Shown: positions 1 through 7,572, counted from the stretch's first letter. The stretch is 10,456 bases of DNA from UBA5078 sp041175045 (GCA_041175045.1 JBEDFR010000126.1:1-10456); one strand, 5' to 3'. Notes: generated by a model from the sequence alone, not told the origin. Made by a program: numbers and translations.

Positions 1-754
1 GGTAGGGGAGCGCAGCAATCAGAGCTATCTGCGCCTGAAGGTGAACCAGCAGGTCAGCGAGAAAGGGGACTACCACTCCACGGCGCGCCTGAGTGGCCGC
101 ATCGACCTGCCCCAGGCCACCGAACGCTGGAAACTGGTGTTCGAGTCGGAGCAGACCGAGACCGACTCCCTGCGTGACGAGCGACTGAGCAATATCCGTC
201 CTGCGGAGTTCTCCGGGGGCTTCAGCTACGAACTACCCGAACGCGACGGCCTGCGTTTCTCCCACGACGTGGGGGTAAAGGGCCGCATCCCGCTCGACCC
301 GTTCTACCGTTTCCGCACCCGCTATGGCCTGGAGCTGAACGACATCTGGTATCTGGGCGCCGATCACAAGCTGTGGTACTACCATGCCGAGGGCTGGGGT
401 CAGGACGCTCGCATCTATTTCAGCCGCGAGCTGAACGACACGATGTTCCTGCGCTTCGACACCGATCTGGACTACAGGGACCGCTACAACCAGTTCGAGT
501 TCGCCCAGACCGTGTCGGTGCATCAAAGCCTGGGTGAGCGCGAGACCCTGACGTATGAGGCCGGCGTACTGGGTTTGAGCCAGCCCAATCCCCGGGTGGA
601 GAACTATTACGTACAGACGGTGTATCGCAAGGCGGTCTATGAGGACTGGCTGGTGCTGGAGCTGGTGCCACAGCTGATCATGGCGCGGGACGAAAGCTGG
701 GACCCGGAGCCGCGTTTCCAGTTCAACTTCGAGATCTACTTCTTCGACTTCTGA
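1..754 (+). CDS. Outer-membrane beta-barrel-like protein, 3' part (5' end outside window)
   Basis: The reading frame is open from base 2 and ends at TGA 752-754, so about 250 C-terminal residues are visible. The GTG at 41 is in frame but is unlikely to be the true start because open codons continue upstream of it. The protein has alternating polar and aromatic stretches, many Tyr/Trp/Phe and Arg/Asp/Glu residues, and no hydrophobic helices. It ends in a run of alternating aromatics with Phe as the last residue (FNFEIYFFDF), the classic C-terminal signature read by the Bam machinery in outer-membrane barrels. I infer an outer-membrane or periplasm-facing barrel protein. I do not recognise a specific family and no substrate can be named. 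It converges on the next gene with only 24 bp between the stop codons; those bases contain only a weak 4-bp hairpin (CAGG/CCTG near 761-772), so no convincing terminator is present. Confidence 0.7.
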   Translation, partial: VGERSNQSYLRLKVNQQVSEKGDYHSTARLSGRIDLPQATERWKLVFESEQTETDSLRDERLSNIRPAEFSGGFSYELPERDGLRFSHDVGVKGRIPLDPFYRFRTRYGLELNDIWYLGADHKLWYYHAEGWGQDARIYFSRELNDTMFLRFDTDLDYRDRYNQFEFAQTVSVHQSLGERETLTYEAGVLGLSQPNPRVENYYVQTVYRKAVYEDWLVLELVPQLIMARDESWDPEPRFQFNFEIYFFDF

Positions 755-778
755 GTGCGGCAGGTCGGCCTGTCGGCC

Positions 779-2872
779 TCATAGTGGCAGGCGCAACCAA
801 GGGCCTTCCACGCGCAGCTGTCCCTCGCCTGGCAAACCGGCATCGCACACGCCCTGAGGAAAAGTCGCTTGCAGCGCTGCCCACTGCGCGTCGCTGAAGT
901 TTACCGGGTAGGCGCCGCGTTCCAGCGGTCGGCGTGCGCAGACAATCACGTCTTCCGCGAATTCGCCGCCGGCTGCCAGGCGGGGGGTCCCGTGCACGGG
1001 GTACAGCCCGAGGCATTGCCCCGGCGCGGCAATGTCCAGTGTGTCGTCTATGCGCTCGCCTGCTGCCGTCCAGCAGGCATCCACCGCCGAGGCCGGTCGC
1101 GCGCGGATTGTTCGTGTCAAGGGCGGGGCCTGTGGGTCTTGTGCCTGCAGCGCATCCAGCCACTGCGTCATGGTTTGCAGTGCCAGTGCGCGCAGTGGCT
1201 CGAATGGCAGAGTGTCTGCCTGAACCCAGATGGTCTGGTTGTCGCTGTGACCATGGGCCTGACGCAGCCGTTCGCGGATCTGCAGGTCGCGCAGAAAGTC
1301 ACGCACATCCCCCCGGCTGTCGGTGTAGGCGCGATAGTGCAGTATCGGGATGCTCGCCAGCGCTCCGGCACCGCGATTGATGCGCCCGCTGCGGTAGGCC
1401 AGGGCGACCCCCTCTGCCTGCGCCTGGGTGCGTGGTGGCATCCAGCGGCCGTCGCGATCCACACCGCCCACCCGTTCATTCAGTTCCACAAAGGCAGCGG
1501 GCGTGATGCGGCCGTCGAGCAGGGCCTTCAGGCCATACTGCACGCCACGATTGTCCAGTACCTGGTGGGCGAAGCGCGTTGTCGGGTCGCGCCCGACGCT
1601 CGCTACATTGGTGTCGAACATGGTGCAGCGCGCGCCGCCTGGATTGCGGTCGGGATGGTAGACGAGGGCCTCGTCAATGCCGCAGCCTGCGTCCGCCACC
1701 AGGACATCTGCCGGGGTGTCTGCCCACGCCGCGCAGGTGCCTGGCGCAAACCCTTCTACCGCCTGGCGCTGCTCCGGGCTCCAGGGCAGGCTTGACTGCT
1801 CGAAATAACGCTGCAGCAGACGGCAGTCCGTCACGGCATTGCGCATGCTGAACGCGTCGGAGTAGCTCATGCCGGGCAGCAACCCGTCCAGCAGGCCAGG
1901 ATAGTTCTGAGCGATCAGCAGAGTCAGAGCGGCGCCACCGGCTTCTCCCAGTCCCAGCGACCACACCGGCTCGCCGTATTGCTCGATGAAATGCTCCTTC
2001 AGCAGCATGGTCGTCTCGGCGGCGAGGACGTCATTGCACTGATGCCCCATCACCATGAACGACGACACCACGTGAGCGAATCCTGCACCGAGCAACGTGG
2101 CATCCAGCACGCTTTCCAGCGCGCGTGAGCCCTGGTTGTACTGAGTGCCGCAGCCGCCGCCGTAGCTGAAGGCCAGGCGCTGGTTCCAACTGCGCACGGC
2201 ATCCCATTCGCCATAGGTGCGGCGCGGGTCGTCCAGCACGGCGATGTGGTAGAGCGCCCGATTGCGCGTGCCGGACTCCACTCGCACGATGAATGGGACC
2301 CGCTCGCCAGGGCGAAATTCGGTGTAGGCCAGATCGTCCGGGTAGGGCTCGGTGATGTCGCTGATCTGGACAAAGTTCCCGGACTGGGTGCGGTAAAAGT
2401 GCCGAATCTGCGTCACAGTGGCGCAAGCGGCATCCAGCGGCTCGCCGAAGCCCTGCTCGGCGGCTGTGCAGACGAAGGGCTGCAGCGGCGGTCCGCTGAA
2501 GATCGAGCCCGACACAGGATGATTGAGCAAGGTGATCTGCGAGCGTGCACTGCCAGCACCGTCCATGGCGACCAGCACATGGGGCCCCTCGCTCAGGCCG
2601 GTAACGAGGGCTTTGAGGCTGTTGTCGCGCGGGTCGAGCGTGAACAGTTCGCTGATGTCCCGGCCATCCAGTGCGACCTGCACCATGTTCAGCGGGAGGC
2701 CCGAGCTGGTGATCGACACCAGCGCGTCGCCGCCACTGACCATGTCGGGACGAGCGGAAAGCACACGGATGGCGATGGATTGAGCGGGTGAGGGATCGGG
2801 TGGGGAGGTGTCGCGACTGCAGGCCGCGAGCAGCGCAATGAGCAGGGTGGCGGGCAACAGGACGCGAGGCAT
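779..2872 (-). CDS. DUF6351-type lipoprotein with alpha/beta-hydrolase-like core, nucleophile Ser apparently replaced
   Basis: This is a 697-aa protein if started at ATG 2870-2872. That start is chosen because it gives an ideal lipoprotein signal peptide (hydrophobic stretch to about residue 15, lipobox LAAC with Cys18) and has a GGAG Shine-Dalgarno 7 nt upstream. The open frame further upstream (to 3046) runs into amt. Ser at +2 after the lipidated Cys predicts outer-membrane sorting. Residues about 36-120 (starting VLSARPDMVSGGDALV) form a small beta domain, followed by a large catalytic-like region. The start SARPDMVSGGDALV, NHPVSGSIFSGP (about 117-128), the NYPGLLDG stretch (323-330) and GHSDNQ (about 541-546) match what I recall of the DUF6351 family, which is probably esterase/tannase-like. 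At the nucleophile-elbow position the sequence reads GLGEAGGAA (307-315), with Ala311 where I expect Ser, so activity is doubtful. There are several Cys residues, likely disulfides. The gene lies 52 bp downstream of amt, behind a hairpin. The family assignment is from memory of sequence patterns; no substrate is assigned. Confidence 0.75.
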   Translation of the reverse strand: MPRVLLPATLLIALLAACSRDTSPPDPSPAQSIAIRVLSARPDMVSGGDALVSITSSGLPLNMVQVALDGRDISELFTLDPRDNSLKALVTGLSEGPHVLVAMDGAGSARSQITLLNHPVSGSIFSGPPLQPFVCTAAEQGFGEPLDAACATVTQIRHFYRTQSGNFVQISDITEPYPDDLAYTEFRPGERVPFIVRVESGTRNRALYHIAVLDDPRRTYGEWDAVRSWNQRLAFSYGGGCGTQYNQGSRALESVLDATLLGAGFAHVVSSFMVMGHQCNDVLAAETTMLLKEHFIEQYGEPVWSLGLGEAGGAALTLLIAQNYPGLLDGLLPGMSYSDAFSMRNAVTDCRLLQRYFEQSSLPWSPEQRQAVEGFAPGTCAAWADTPADVLVADAGCGIDEALVYHPDRNPGGARCTMFDTNVASVGRDPTTRFAHQVLDNRGVQYGLKALLDGRITPAAFVELNERVGGVDRDGRWMPPRTQAQAEGVALAYRSGRINRGAGALASIPILHYRAYTDSRGDVRDFLRDLQIRERLRQAHGHSDNQTIWVQADTLPFEPLRALALQTMTQWLDALQAQDPQAPPLTRTIRARPASAVDACWTAAGERIDDTLDIAAPGQCLGLYPVHGTPRLAAGGEFAEDVIVCARRPLERGAYPVNFSDAQWAALQATFPQGVCDAGLPGEGQLRVEGPWLRLPL

Positions 2873-2891
2873 GGCGACTCCGGACGAAGCG

Positions 2892-2917
2892 CCGCGCCGG
2901 GCCTGAGCCCGGCGCGG
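2892..2917 (-). terminator. GC-rich hairpin after amt, U-tract lacking
   Basis: A perfect 11-bp inverted repeat with a 4-nt loop (CTGA) begins 7 bases past the amt stop codon. The arms are almost entirely G/C and would form a very stable RNA hairpin at the end of the glnK-amt message. No U-run follows on the minus strand (the sequence continues GCTTCGTCCGG). It is therefore either an inefficient intrinsic terminator or a 3'-end stabiliser, and partial read-through into the lipoprotein gene is possible. Confidence 0.55.
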
Positions 2918-2924
2918 GCAGGTG

Positions 2925-4241
<1,317 letters not shown>

Positions 4242-4252
4242 TCTGGCTCTCC

Positions 4253-4591
4253 TCAGAGCGCGTCGTTGCCGGTCTCGCCGGTACGGATGCGGATGCTTTG
4301 CTCGATGGGGGTGACGAAGATCTTGCCGTCGCCAATCTGGCCGGTGTTGGCCGCCTTGCAGATCGCTTCAATGGCTGGCTCCAGCAAGTCGTCGGATACC
4401 GCCACTTCGATCTTGGCCTTGGGCAGGAAGTCGATCACGTATTCCGCACCGCGATAGAGTTCGGTATGTCCCTTCTGCCGGCCGAATCCTTTCACTTCTG
4501 TAACGGTCATGCCGTTCACGCCGAGTTCCTGCAGCGCTTCGCGGACGTCGTCGGACTTGAATGGCTTGATAATGGCGGTGATGAGCTTCAT
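4253..4591 (-). CDS. glnK: PII nitrogen regulatory protein GlnK
   Basis: This 112-aa protein has the usual PII length. It is a trimeric cytoplasmic sensor that binds ATP/ADP and 2-oxoglutarate and plugs the Amt channel when nitrogen is plentiful. The T-loop is intact, with the signature YRGAEY at 46-51 and Tyr51 as the uridylylation site. The second signature, around TGQIGDGKIFV (83-93), and the RIRTGE motif (101-106) of the nucleotide-binding cleft are also present. The ATG at 4589-4591 is chosen over the longer open frame (to 4774) because it gives the invariant N-terminus MKLITAIIKPFK and has GGAGA 7 nt upstream. GlnK rather than GlnB is called because of its position immediately upstream of amt and its GlnK-like C-terminus. 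Two NtrC-like sites lie about 90-145 bp upstream. Confidence 0.96.
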   Translation of the reverse strand: MKLITAIIKPFKSDDVREALQELGVNGMTVTEVKGFGRQKGHTELYRGAEYVIDFLPKAKIEVAVSDDLLEPAIEAICKAANTGQIGDGKIFVTPIEQSIRIRTGETGNDAL

Positions 4592-4621
4592 GAGAGTGTC
4601 TCCAGCATCGTTGTATTGGCC

Positions 4622-4637
4622 TGCAAGAAATCTGCGG
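4622..4637 (-). promoter_or_regulatory. Candidate sigma-54 (-24/-12) promoter of glnK-amt
   Basis: On the minus strand a perfect -12 box TTGCA (4626-4622) is preceded at the right distance by CCGCAG (from 4637), which keeps only one of the two -24 guanines of the TGGCACG consensus. Transcription would start near 4611, about 20 nt before glnK. An overlapping alternative, TGGACCG...CCGCA (about 4649-4633), keeps both elements but has one base too many between them. Both are imperfect, so the exact promoter is uncertain, though the NtrC-like sites upstream make a sigma-54 promoter here likely. Confidence 0.4.
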
Positions 4638-4678
4638 CGCCGCGGTCCAGGCGCAGACTGTAGCATGGCATTTGCAGC

Positions 4679-4695
4679 GGCACCAAGCCCGTGCG
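4679..4695 (-). promoter_or_regulatory. NtrC-like binding site (proximal) upstream of glnK
   Basis: The plus strand reads GGCACCAAGCCCGTGCG, an inverted GCAC-N7-GTGC as in the enterobacterial NtrC consensus (TGCACCA-N3-TGGTGCA). Both 4-bp cores are exact and the left CCA also matches. Its centre is about 76 bp upstream of the predicted glnK start of transcription, within the usual range for a sigma-54 enhancer. It is followed on the plus side by a GCAC half-site (4699-4702). Confidence 0.55.
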
Positions 4696-4720
4696 AATGC
4701 ACCAGAATGGGCAGCGAAAA

Positions 4721-4737
4721 TGCACTGTTTGAGTGCG
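4721..4737 (-). promoter_or_regulatory. NtrC-like binding site (distal) upstream of glnK
   Basis: The plus strand reads TGCACTGTTTGAGTGCG, which matches TGCAC-N7-GTGCA in nine of ten core bases. Its centre (4729) is 42 bp, four helical turns, from the proximal site centre (4687), the same-face arrangement suited to cooperative NtrC oligomerisation. A 12-bp perfect direct repeat, GTGCGAATGCAC, overlaps the right half of each site (4691-4702 and 4733-4744). Confidence 0.6.
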
Positions 4738-4757
4738 AATGCACGGCAGTTCGTCGC

Positions 4758-5996
4758 TCATCCTGGCCATGCATTTGTGCGGGCCTTGTCGCGCTGCAGC
4801 GCCTGCACCGAGCGAATCAGTGGCAGCATGATCAGCACGAAAATGACGACAGAGGCCACACCCAGAGCCCCCAGCGCCACGGGCAGTCCCTGCGACTCGG
4901 CCACGCGCCCCAGCAGCGGTCCGGTGAGCATGAAACCGAAACGGAAGTTGAGACTGGTGAGCGAGTTCACCGTCGCTCGCACATTGCCCGGAACGCGGCG
5001 ATTGAGCGCATTCACCATGATCACCTGGCACAGTCCGCGGCAGAAGAACAGGATGAAGCCTATGAGTATTCCCGCCCAGCCTTGCAGCCACGCCATGCCG
5101 AAGTGTCCGAGTACCGGCAGCAGGCCGATGAGTGCCAGCGCAAATACCGGGCCTCGACTGCGCTCCAGATAATGTCCGCACTGACTGGCCACGCCGACGG
5201 TGAGGCTCTGAGCAAACCAGAGTGCGCCGAACATCACCAGCGAGAGCCCCTGCGCCTCCCAGTAGGGCTGTACCAGCCAGGCGACGTGAAACGTGCAGAG
5301 GTTGTAGAGCGGCAGCGCGACGAATGTCTGGCGCAATATCCTGTCGCCCCGCATTAGATGTGCATAGATCGCCCGAAAGCCGCGCAGTGCTTGGGTGCCA
5401 GGTGCCTCACGATAGGGCGGCTCATGCAGCAGTAATGCCAGCAAGAGACAGACCCAGGCCACGCCCGCCTGCGCCGCCACCATCAAATCGAAGGAGTTCA
5501 TGGCCAGCGCGCCGCCGGCCAGAGCCCCCGCGCCCTCCGCAAAGGCCTTGGTGGACGATAGATGCGCGATGCTGTCCGTATGCGAGTCTTCCGAATTCGA
5601 CAGTGCCTTCTCGGTGTCGTACAGCAAGGCCAGGTCTGCCCCTGACATCATGCTCGCCGCGACACCCAGCAGGCACTCGAACACGAGCAACTGCACGAAG
5701 CTGTCGGCGAAGATCAGCCAGGCGTAACCAAGGCCGTGTGCGATGCTGCCAATCAGCAGCACGCTGCGGCGACCGAAGTGGTCTGCCAGCATCCCCGAAG
5801 GTGCCTCGAGTACCACGATGAAGCCGGCATAGACGGCCTGCAGATAGAAGATCTCGCTCAGGCTCAGCCCCTTCGATTGAAAGAACGGGACGATCACCGG
5901 CACGATCAACATGAACATGTGAAAGAAGGCCAGCGCATGAATGATGCGGATGTTGCGCTGCAATGCCGCAGTGCTCTGTTGGTTTTCTACAGCCAT
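4758..5996 (-). CDS. Major facilitator superfamily (MFS) transporter
   Basis: This 412-aa inner-membrane protein is close to the standard size for 12 membrane helices. The first helices cover about 18-40, 48-66 and 78-97, and hydrophobic segments continue regularly to about 372-394. MFS motif A is clear in the loop after helix 2: GMLADHFGRR at 68-77 with the conserved Gly, Asp72, Gly75 and two Arg. The ATG at 5994-5996 (MAVENQQ) is preferred over an ATG 11 codons upstream because AGAGGGGG lies just before it. The substrate cannot be told from sequence; drug or metabolite export is a family-level guess only. The gene is isolated between a strong terminator upstream (6050-6092) and the glnK regulatory region downstream, so it is probably monocistronic. 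I found no convincing promoter in the 53 bp between terminator and start, although TTGCCA near 6036-6031 resembles a -35 box. Confidence 0.88.
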   Translation of the reverse strand: MAVENQQSTAALQRNIRIIHALAFFHMFMLIVPVIVPFFQSKGLSLSEIFYLQAVYAGFIVVLEAPSGMLADHFGRRSVLLIGSIAHGLGYAWLIFADSFVQLLVFECLLGVAASMMSGADLALLYDTEKALSNSEDSHTDSIAHLSSTKAFAEGAGALAGGALAMNSFDLMVAAQAGVAWVCLLLALLLHEPPYREAPGTQALRGFRAIYAHLMRGDRILRQTFVALPLYNLCTFHVAWLVQPYWEAQGLSLVMFGALWFAQSLTVGVASQCGHYLERSRGPVFALALIGLLPVLGHFGMAWLQGWAGILIGFILFFCRGLCQVIMVNALNRRVPGNVRATVNSLTSLNFRFGFMLTGPLLGRVAESQGLPVALGALGVASVVIFVLIMLPLIRSVQALQRDKARTNAWPG

Positions 5997-6049
5997 GAGT
6001 CCCCCTCTGCACACCCCTTGTGGATGCACACTGGCAATTGTTCAGGTCG

Positions 6050-6092
6050 AAAAAAAAGGCCTCGGAGTTCGGCGGGAACTCGGAGGCCTTTT
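6050..6092 (-). terminator. Strong rho-independent terminator (minus strand; also functional-looking on plus)
   Basis: Two 17-nt arms (6054-6070 and 6076-6092) pair with a single mismatch around a 5-nt loop (GGCGG on plus). On the minus strand the stem runs into eight consecutive T (6057-6050), a textbook intrinsic terminator. The plus strand also has a TTTT run at 6089-6092, so it may be bidirectional, but no plus-strand gene ends here. It ends the short unit starting near 6267 and any read-through from the SirB2-family gene, and insulates the MFS gene. Confidence 0.9.
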
Positions 6093-6121
6093 CAGGGTTC
6101 AATCATTATTGAATCAGAAGT

Positions 6122-6232
6122 TTACTCCAAGCCACCCTCCCGGGCTTTTTTCACCGCAATATGCAGCGCCCACACATCGACGCTGGTCGATGTGTGCATG
6201 CAGGCTGTGCGGCGGGTGCGTGGGGTGAACAT
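6122..6232 (-). CDS. Candidate small protein (36 aa) or part of a structured small RNA
   Basis: An ATG at 6230-6232 opens a 36-codon frame ending with TAA at 6124-6122; a shorter version would start at the second Met (25 aa). About three quarters of its third codon positions are G or C, in keeping with the neighbours. The C-terminal half (SVDVWALHIAVKKAREGGLE) could form a short amphipathic helix. The Shine-Dalgarno is weak (AGAGAA about 5 nt upstream). I do not recognise the sequence. The frame sits inside a complete transcription unit: a TTGACA promoter at 6274-6301 and a strong terminator at 6050-6092. A 10-bp hairpin (6171-6196) lies inside the frame, so a non-coding RNA of about 215 nt is equally possible. 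Confidence 0.35.
   Translation of the reverse strand: MFTPRTRRTACMHTSTSVDVWALHIAVKKAREGGLE
6171..6196. repeat. Perfect 10-bp inverted repeat with 6-bp loop
   Basis: CACACATCGA and TCGATGTGTG flank CGCTGG on the plus strand. In a minus-strand transcript this folds into a stable hairpin in the middle of the candidate 36-codon frame. As DNA it could also be an operator. Nothing similar stands out elsewhere in the window. Confidence 0.7.
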
Positions 6233-6273
6233 GATGATTCTCTGGTACTGCAATCGGTTTCAAGAAGGCGCGA

Positions 6274-6301
6274 AGTCTATGCCTTTGCAAAGGTATGTCA
6301 A
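6274..6301 (-). promoter_or_regulatory. Sigma-70 promoter with palindromic spacer (candidate operator)
   Basis: On the minus strand a perfect TTGACA (6301-6296) is followed after 16 bp by TAGACT (6279-6274), which matches four of six -10 bases including the key first T, second A and last T. The spacer contains the perfect 12-bp palindrome CCTTTGCAAAGG (6282-6293), extendable to 18 bp with one mismatched pair. A dimeric repressor bound there would block RNA polymerase. Transcription would start near 6267, about 50 nt past the end of the SirB2-family gene, and drive the small unit that ends at 6050. Confidence 0.5.
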
Positions 6302-6318
6302 GCAGAAAACTGTTCGTT

Positions 6319-6687
6319 TCAGAAAATAGTCTTGGTGCCTGCCACCATGAAGATATACCCGGCGGTCAGCAGGGCCAGTGCGAAGCAGGCGATGCGGGCC
6401 TGGCGGGTGCGGGCGGTGCGCATGACGACGACACCCAGGCCTATGTACACCAGCAGGCCCACGATCTTGGCTCCGACCCACGGCGCCACCCAGGGATACA
6501 GCCCTGACATCGCGACCAGCATGATGGCTGTCAGCAACAGGAAGGTGTCGATGACGTGGGGAAGTACACGCACCAGCTTCTTGTCGACGATGGGTGATTC
6601 ATTGATCTTGAGGATTCCGCGCAGCAGAAAGCCGAGAACGGAAATCGAGGCGAGGGACATGTGCAGAATCTTGATGAAGGTATACAT
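6319..6687 (-). CDS. SirB2 family membrane protein
   Basis: This 122-aa protein has four predicted membrane helices at about 8-26, 44-63, 70-89 and 97-117, which matches the size and topology of the SirB2 family. Family-like features are the N-terminus MYTFIKILHMSLA, the GFLLRG segment (19-24), LPHVIDT with His44 and Asp47, and AKIVGLLVYIGLG in helix 3. SirB2 was first named from a Salmonella locus thought to affect invasion-gene expression, but its biochemical role is unclear. ATG 6685-6687 is kept because it reproduces the usual short N-terminus; the best Shine-Dalgarno-like AGGAG is rather far (13 nt). The gene is 84 bp downstream of the secreted hydrolase gene and may have its own promoter. 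Confidence 0.85.
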   Translation of the reverse strand: MYTFIKILHMSLASISVLGFLLRGILKINESPIVDKKLVRVLPHVIDTFLLLTAIMLVAMSGLYPWVAPWVGAKIVGLLVYIGLGVVVMRTARTRQARIACFALALLTAGYIFMVAGTKTIF

Positions 6688-6737
6688 GATGCGTTTGGTG
6701 CTCCTGTTGCTGCGGCTGGTGGGTGGCAGTGTGGGGG

Positions 6738-6766
6738 ATGATAGAGGAAAGCGCCGGCCATGGGAA
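6738..6766 (-). promoter_or_regulatory. Possible promoter of the SirB2-family gene
   Basis: TTCCCA (6766-6761, four of six matches to TTGACA) and TATCAT (6743-6738, five of six to TATAAT) are separated by 17 bp on the minus strand, about 50 bp upstream of the start codon. It lies in the 84-bp gap after the hydrolase gene. Confidence 0.35.
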
Positions 6767-6771
6767 AATCT

Positions 6772-7458
6772 TTACCGGCTGGGCAGGGCTTGGCGCAGGG
6801 AATCAAGCCAGGGCTGCAGTTCCTCCCAGTTCAGCGTGAATACGTGGCTGGCGCCGGGTTCGAGGCGCGCGTCGACGACGGCCCCTGCCGCGCGCAGTCG
6901 GTCGCTCGTGTCAGACAGTTGCTTGTTCCAGCCCAGATAATCGTTCTGACCAATGCGCAGATACACGGGCAGCCCGCTGTAGTCGCCCAGCGCAGTCCCT
7001 TCGCGCAGTATGCCGGGCACGGCGACAACGCCGTAATAGTGGTCGGGGTTGCGTCCGGCAATCTCGAGCGCTGAGCTGCCGCCATCGGACACTCCCACGA
7101 GCAGGGTCTTGCCAACCTCGATGGCAGGCAGTTGCTGCAACCGGCTGATGATCTGCGGTATCTGCTCGCCATTGCGGCCGGCAAAGCCGCCTGCCTGTGG
7201 AGCCACGGGTACGGCGATCACCCAGCCACGACCAGCGAGCTCGTGACCGAGCCAGAACTGTGCCCGCACGATGTATTCGTTGGCGGCCCCGCCGGACATC
7301 AATACGCTGAGAGGCCAAGGGCCCTCACCGTCAGCCTTGGGGTAAAAGACAAACACCTTGGCAATGCTGCCATCGTCGAGCACGATCCGCTCTTCCGCTG
7401 CCCGCGACACGACGGGAAGCAGCAGGAGCAGGAAGGCGAACGTGCGCAAGAGAGTCAT
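6772..7458 (-). CDS. Secreted alpha/beta hydrolase (dienelactone-hydrolase/PHB-depolymerase-like)
   Basis: This is a 228-aa protein if started at ATG 7456-7458, which gives a clean signal peptide (hydrophobic residues about 4-17, cleavage likely after SRA, near residue 20). A longer frame from a TTG at 7503 would bury that signal and is rejected. The hydrolase triad can be read: Ser124 in GVSDGG (nucleophile elbow), Asp173 in RIGQND, and His205 in GASHVF. SGGAAN at 55-60 is a plausible oxyanion-hole loop. Size and motif order fit short periplasmic esterases. The substrate is unknown. The gene follows the YdeP-type gene at 114 bp without an obvious terminator between them, and precedes the SirB2-family gene; shared function is not evident. 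Confidence 0.8.
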   Translation of the reverse strand: MTLLRTFAFLLLLLPVVSRAAEERIVLDDGSIAKVFVFYPKADGEGPWPLSVLMSGGAANEYIVRAQFWLGHELAGRGWVIAVPVAPQAGGFAGRNGEQIPQIISRLQQLPAIEVGKTLLVGVSDGGSSALEIAGRNPDHYYGVVAVPGILREGTALGDYSGLPVYLRIGQNDYLGWNKQLSDTSDRLRAAGAVVDARLEPGASHVFTLNWEELQPWLDSLRQALPSR

Positions 7459-7572
7459 GAGTCCAGCCTGGAGCAGCAACGATGCCTTGAAGTCTAGCAG
7501 CAATCGACGAGATGCAGACGGCGATTCGACAAACAGTCAGGGTTCTCAGACCATCGCGAAGCGTGCCTGGGT

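Noticed and set aside
755..778. Possible terminator between the convergent genes
   Set aside because: Only a 4-bp CAGG/CCTG stem and no T-run; too weak to call.
4509..5357. Plus-strand open frame across glnK, its promoter region and the MFS gene
   Set aside because: It is antisense to recognised genes and its product resembles no protein family; a shadow frame.
6129..6147. Plus-strand hairpin AAGCC/GGCTT followed by a T-run
   Set aside because: The stem is only 5 bp with a 9-nt loop, and no plus-strand gene lies upstream; the T-run is the lysine codons of the minus-strand small ORF.
6161..6940. Plus-strand open frame spanning the SirB2-family region
   Set aside because: It overlaps two well-supported minus-strand genes, has a low-complexity Arg/Thr/Ser-rich product and no ribosome binding site.
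7459..7572. Terminator or promoter between the YdeP-type gene and the secreted hydrolase
   Set aside because: No stable hairpin with a U-tract; a TGCTAGACT extended -10-like sequence near 7500-7492 lacks a usable -35 box, so neither is called.
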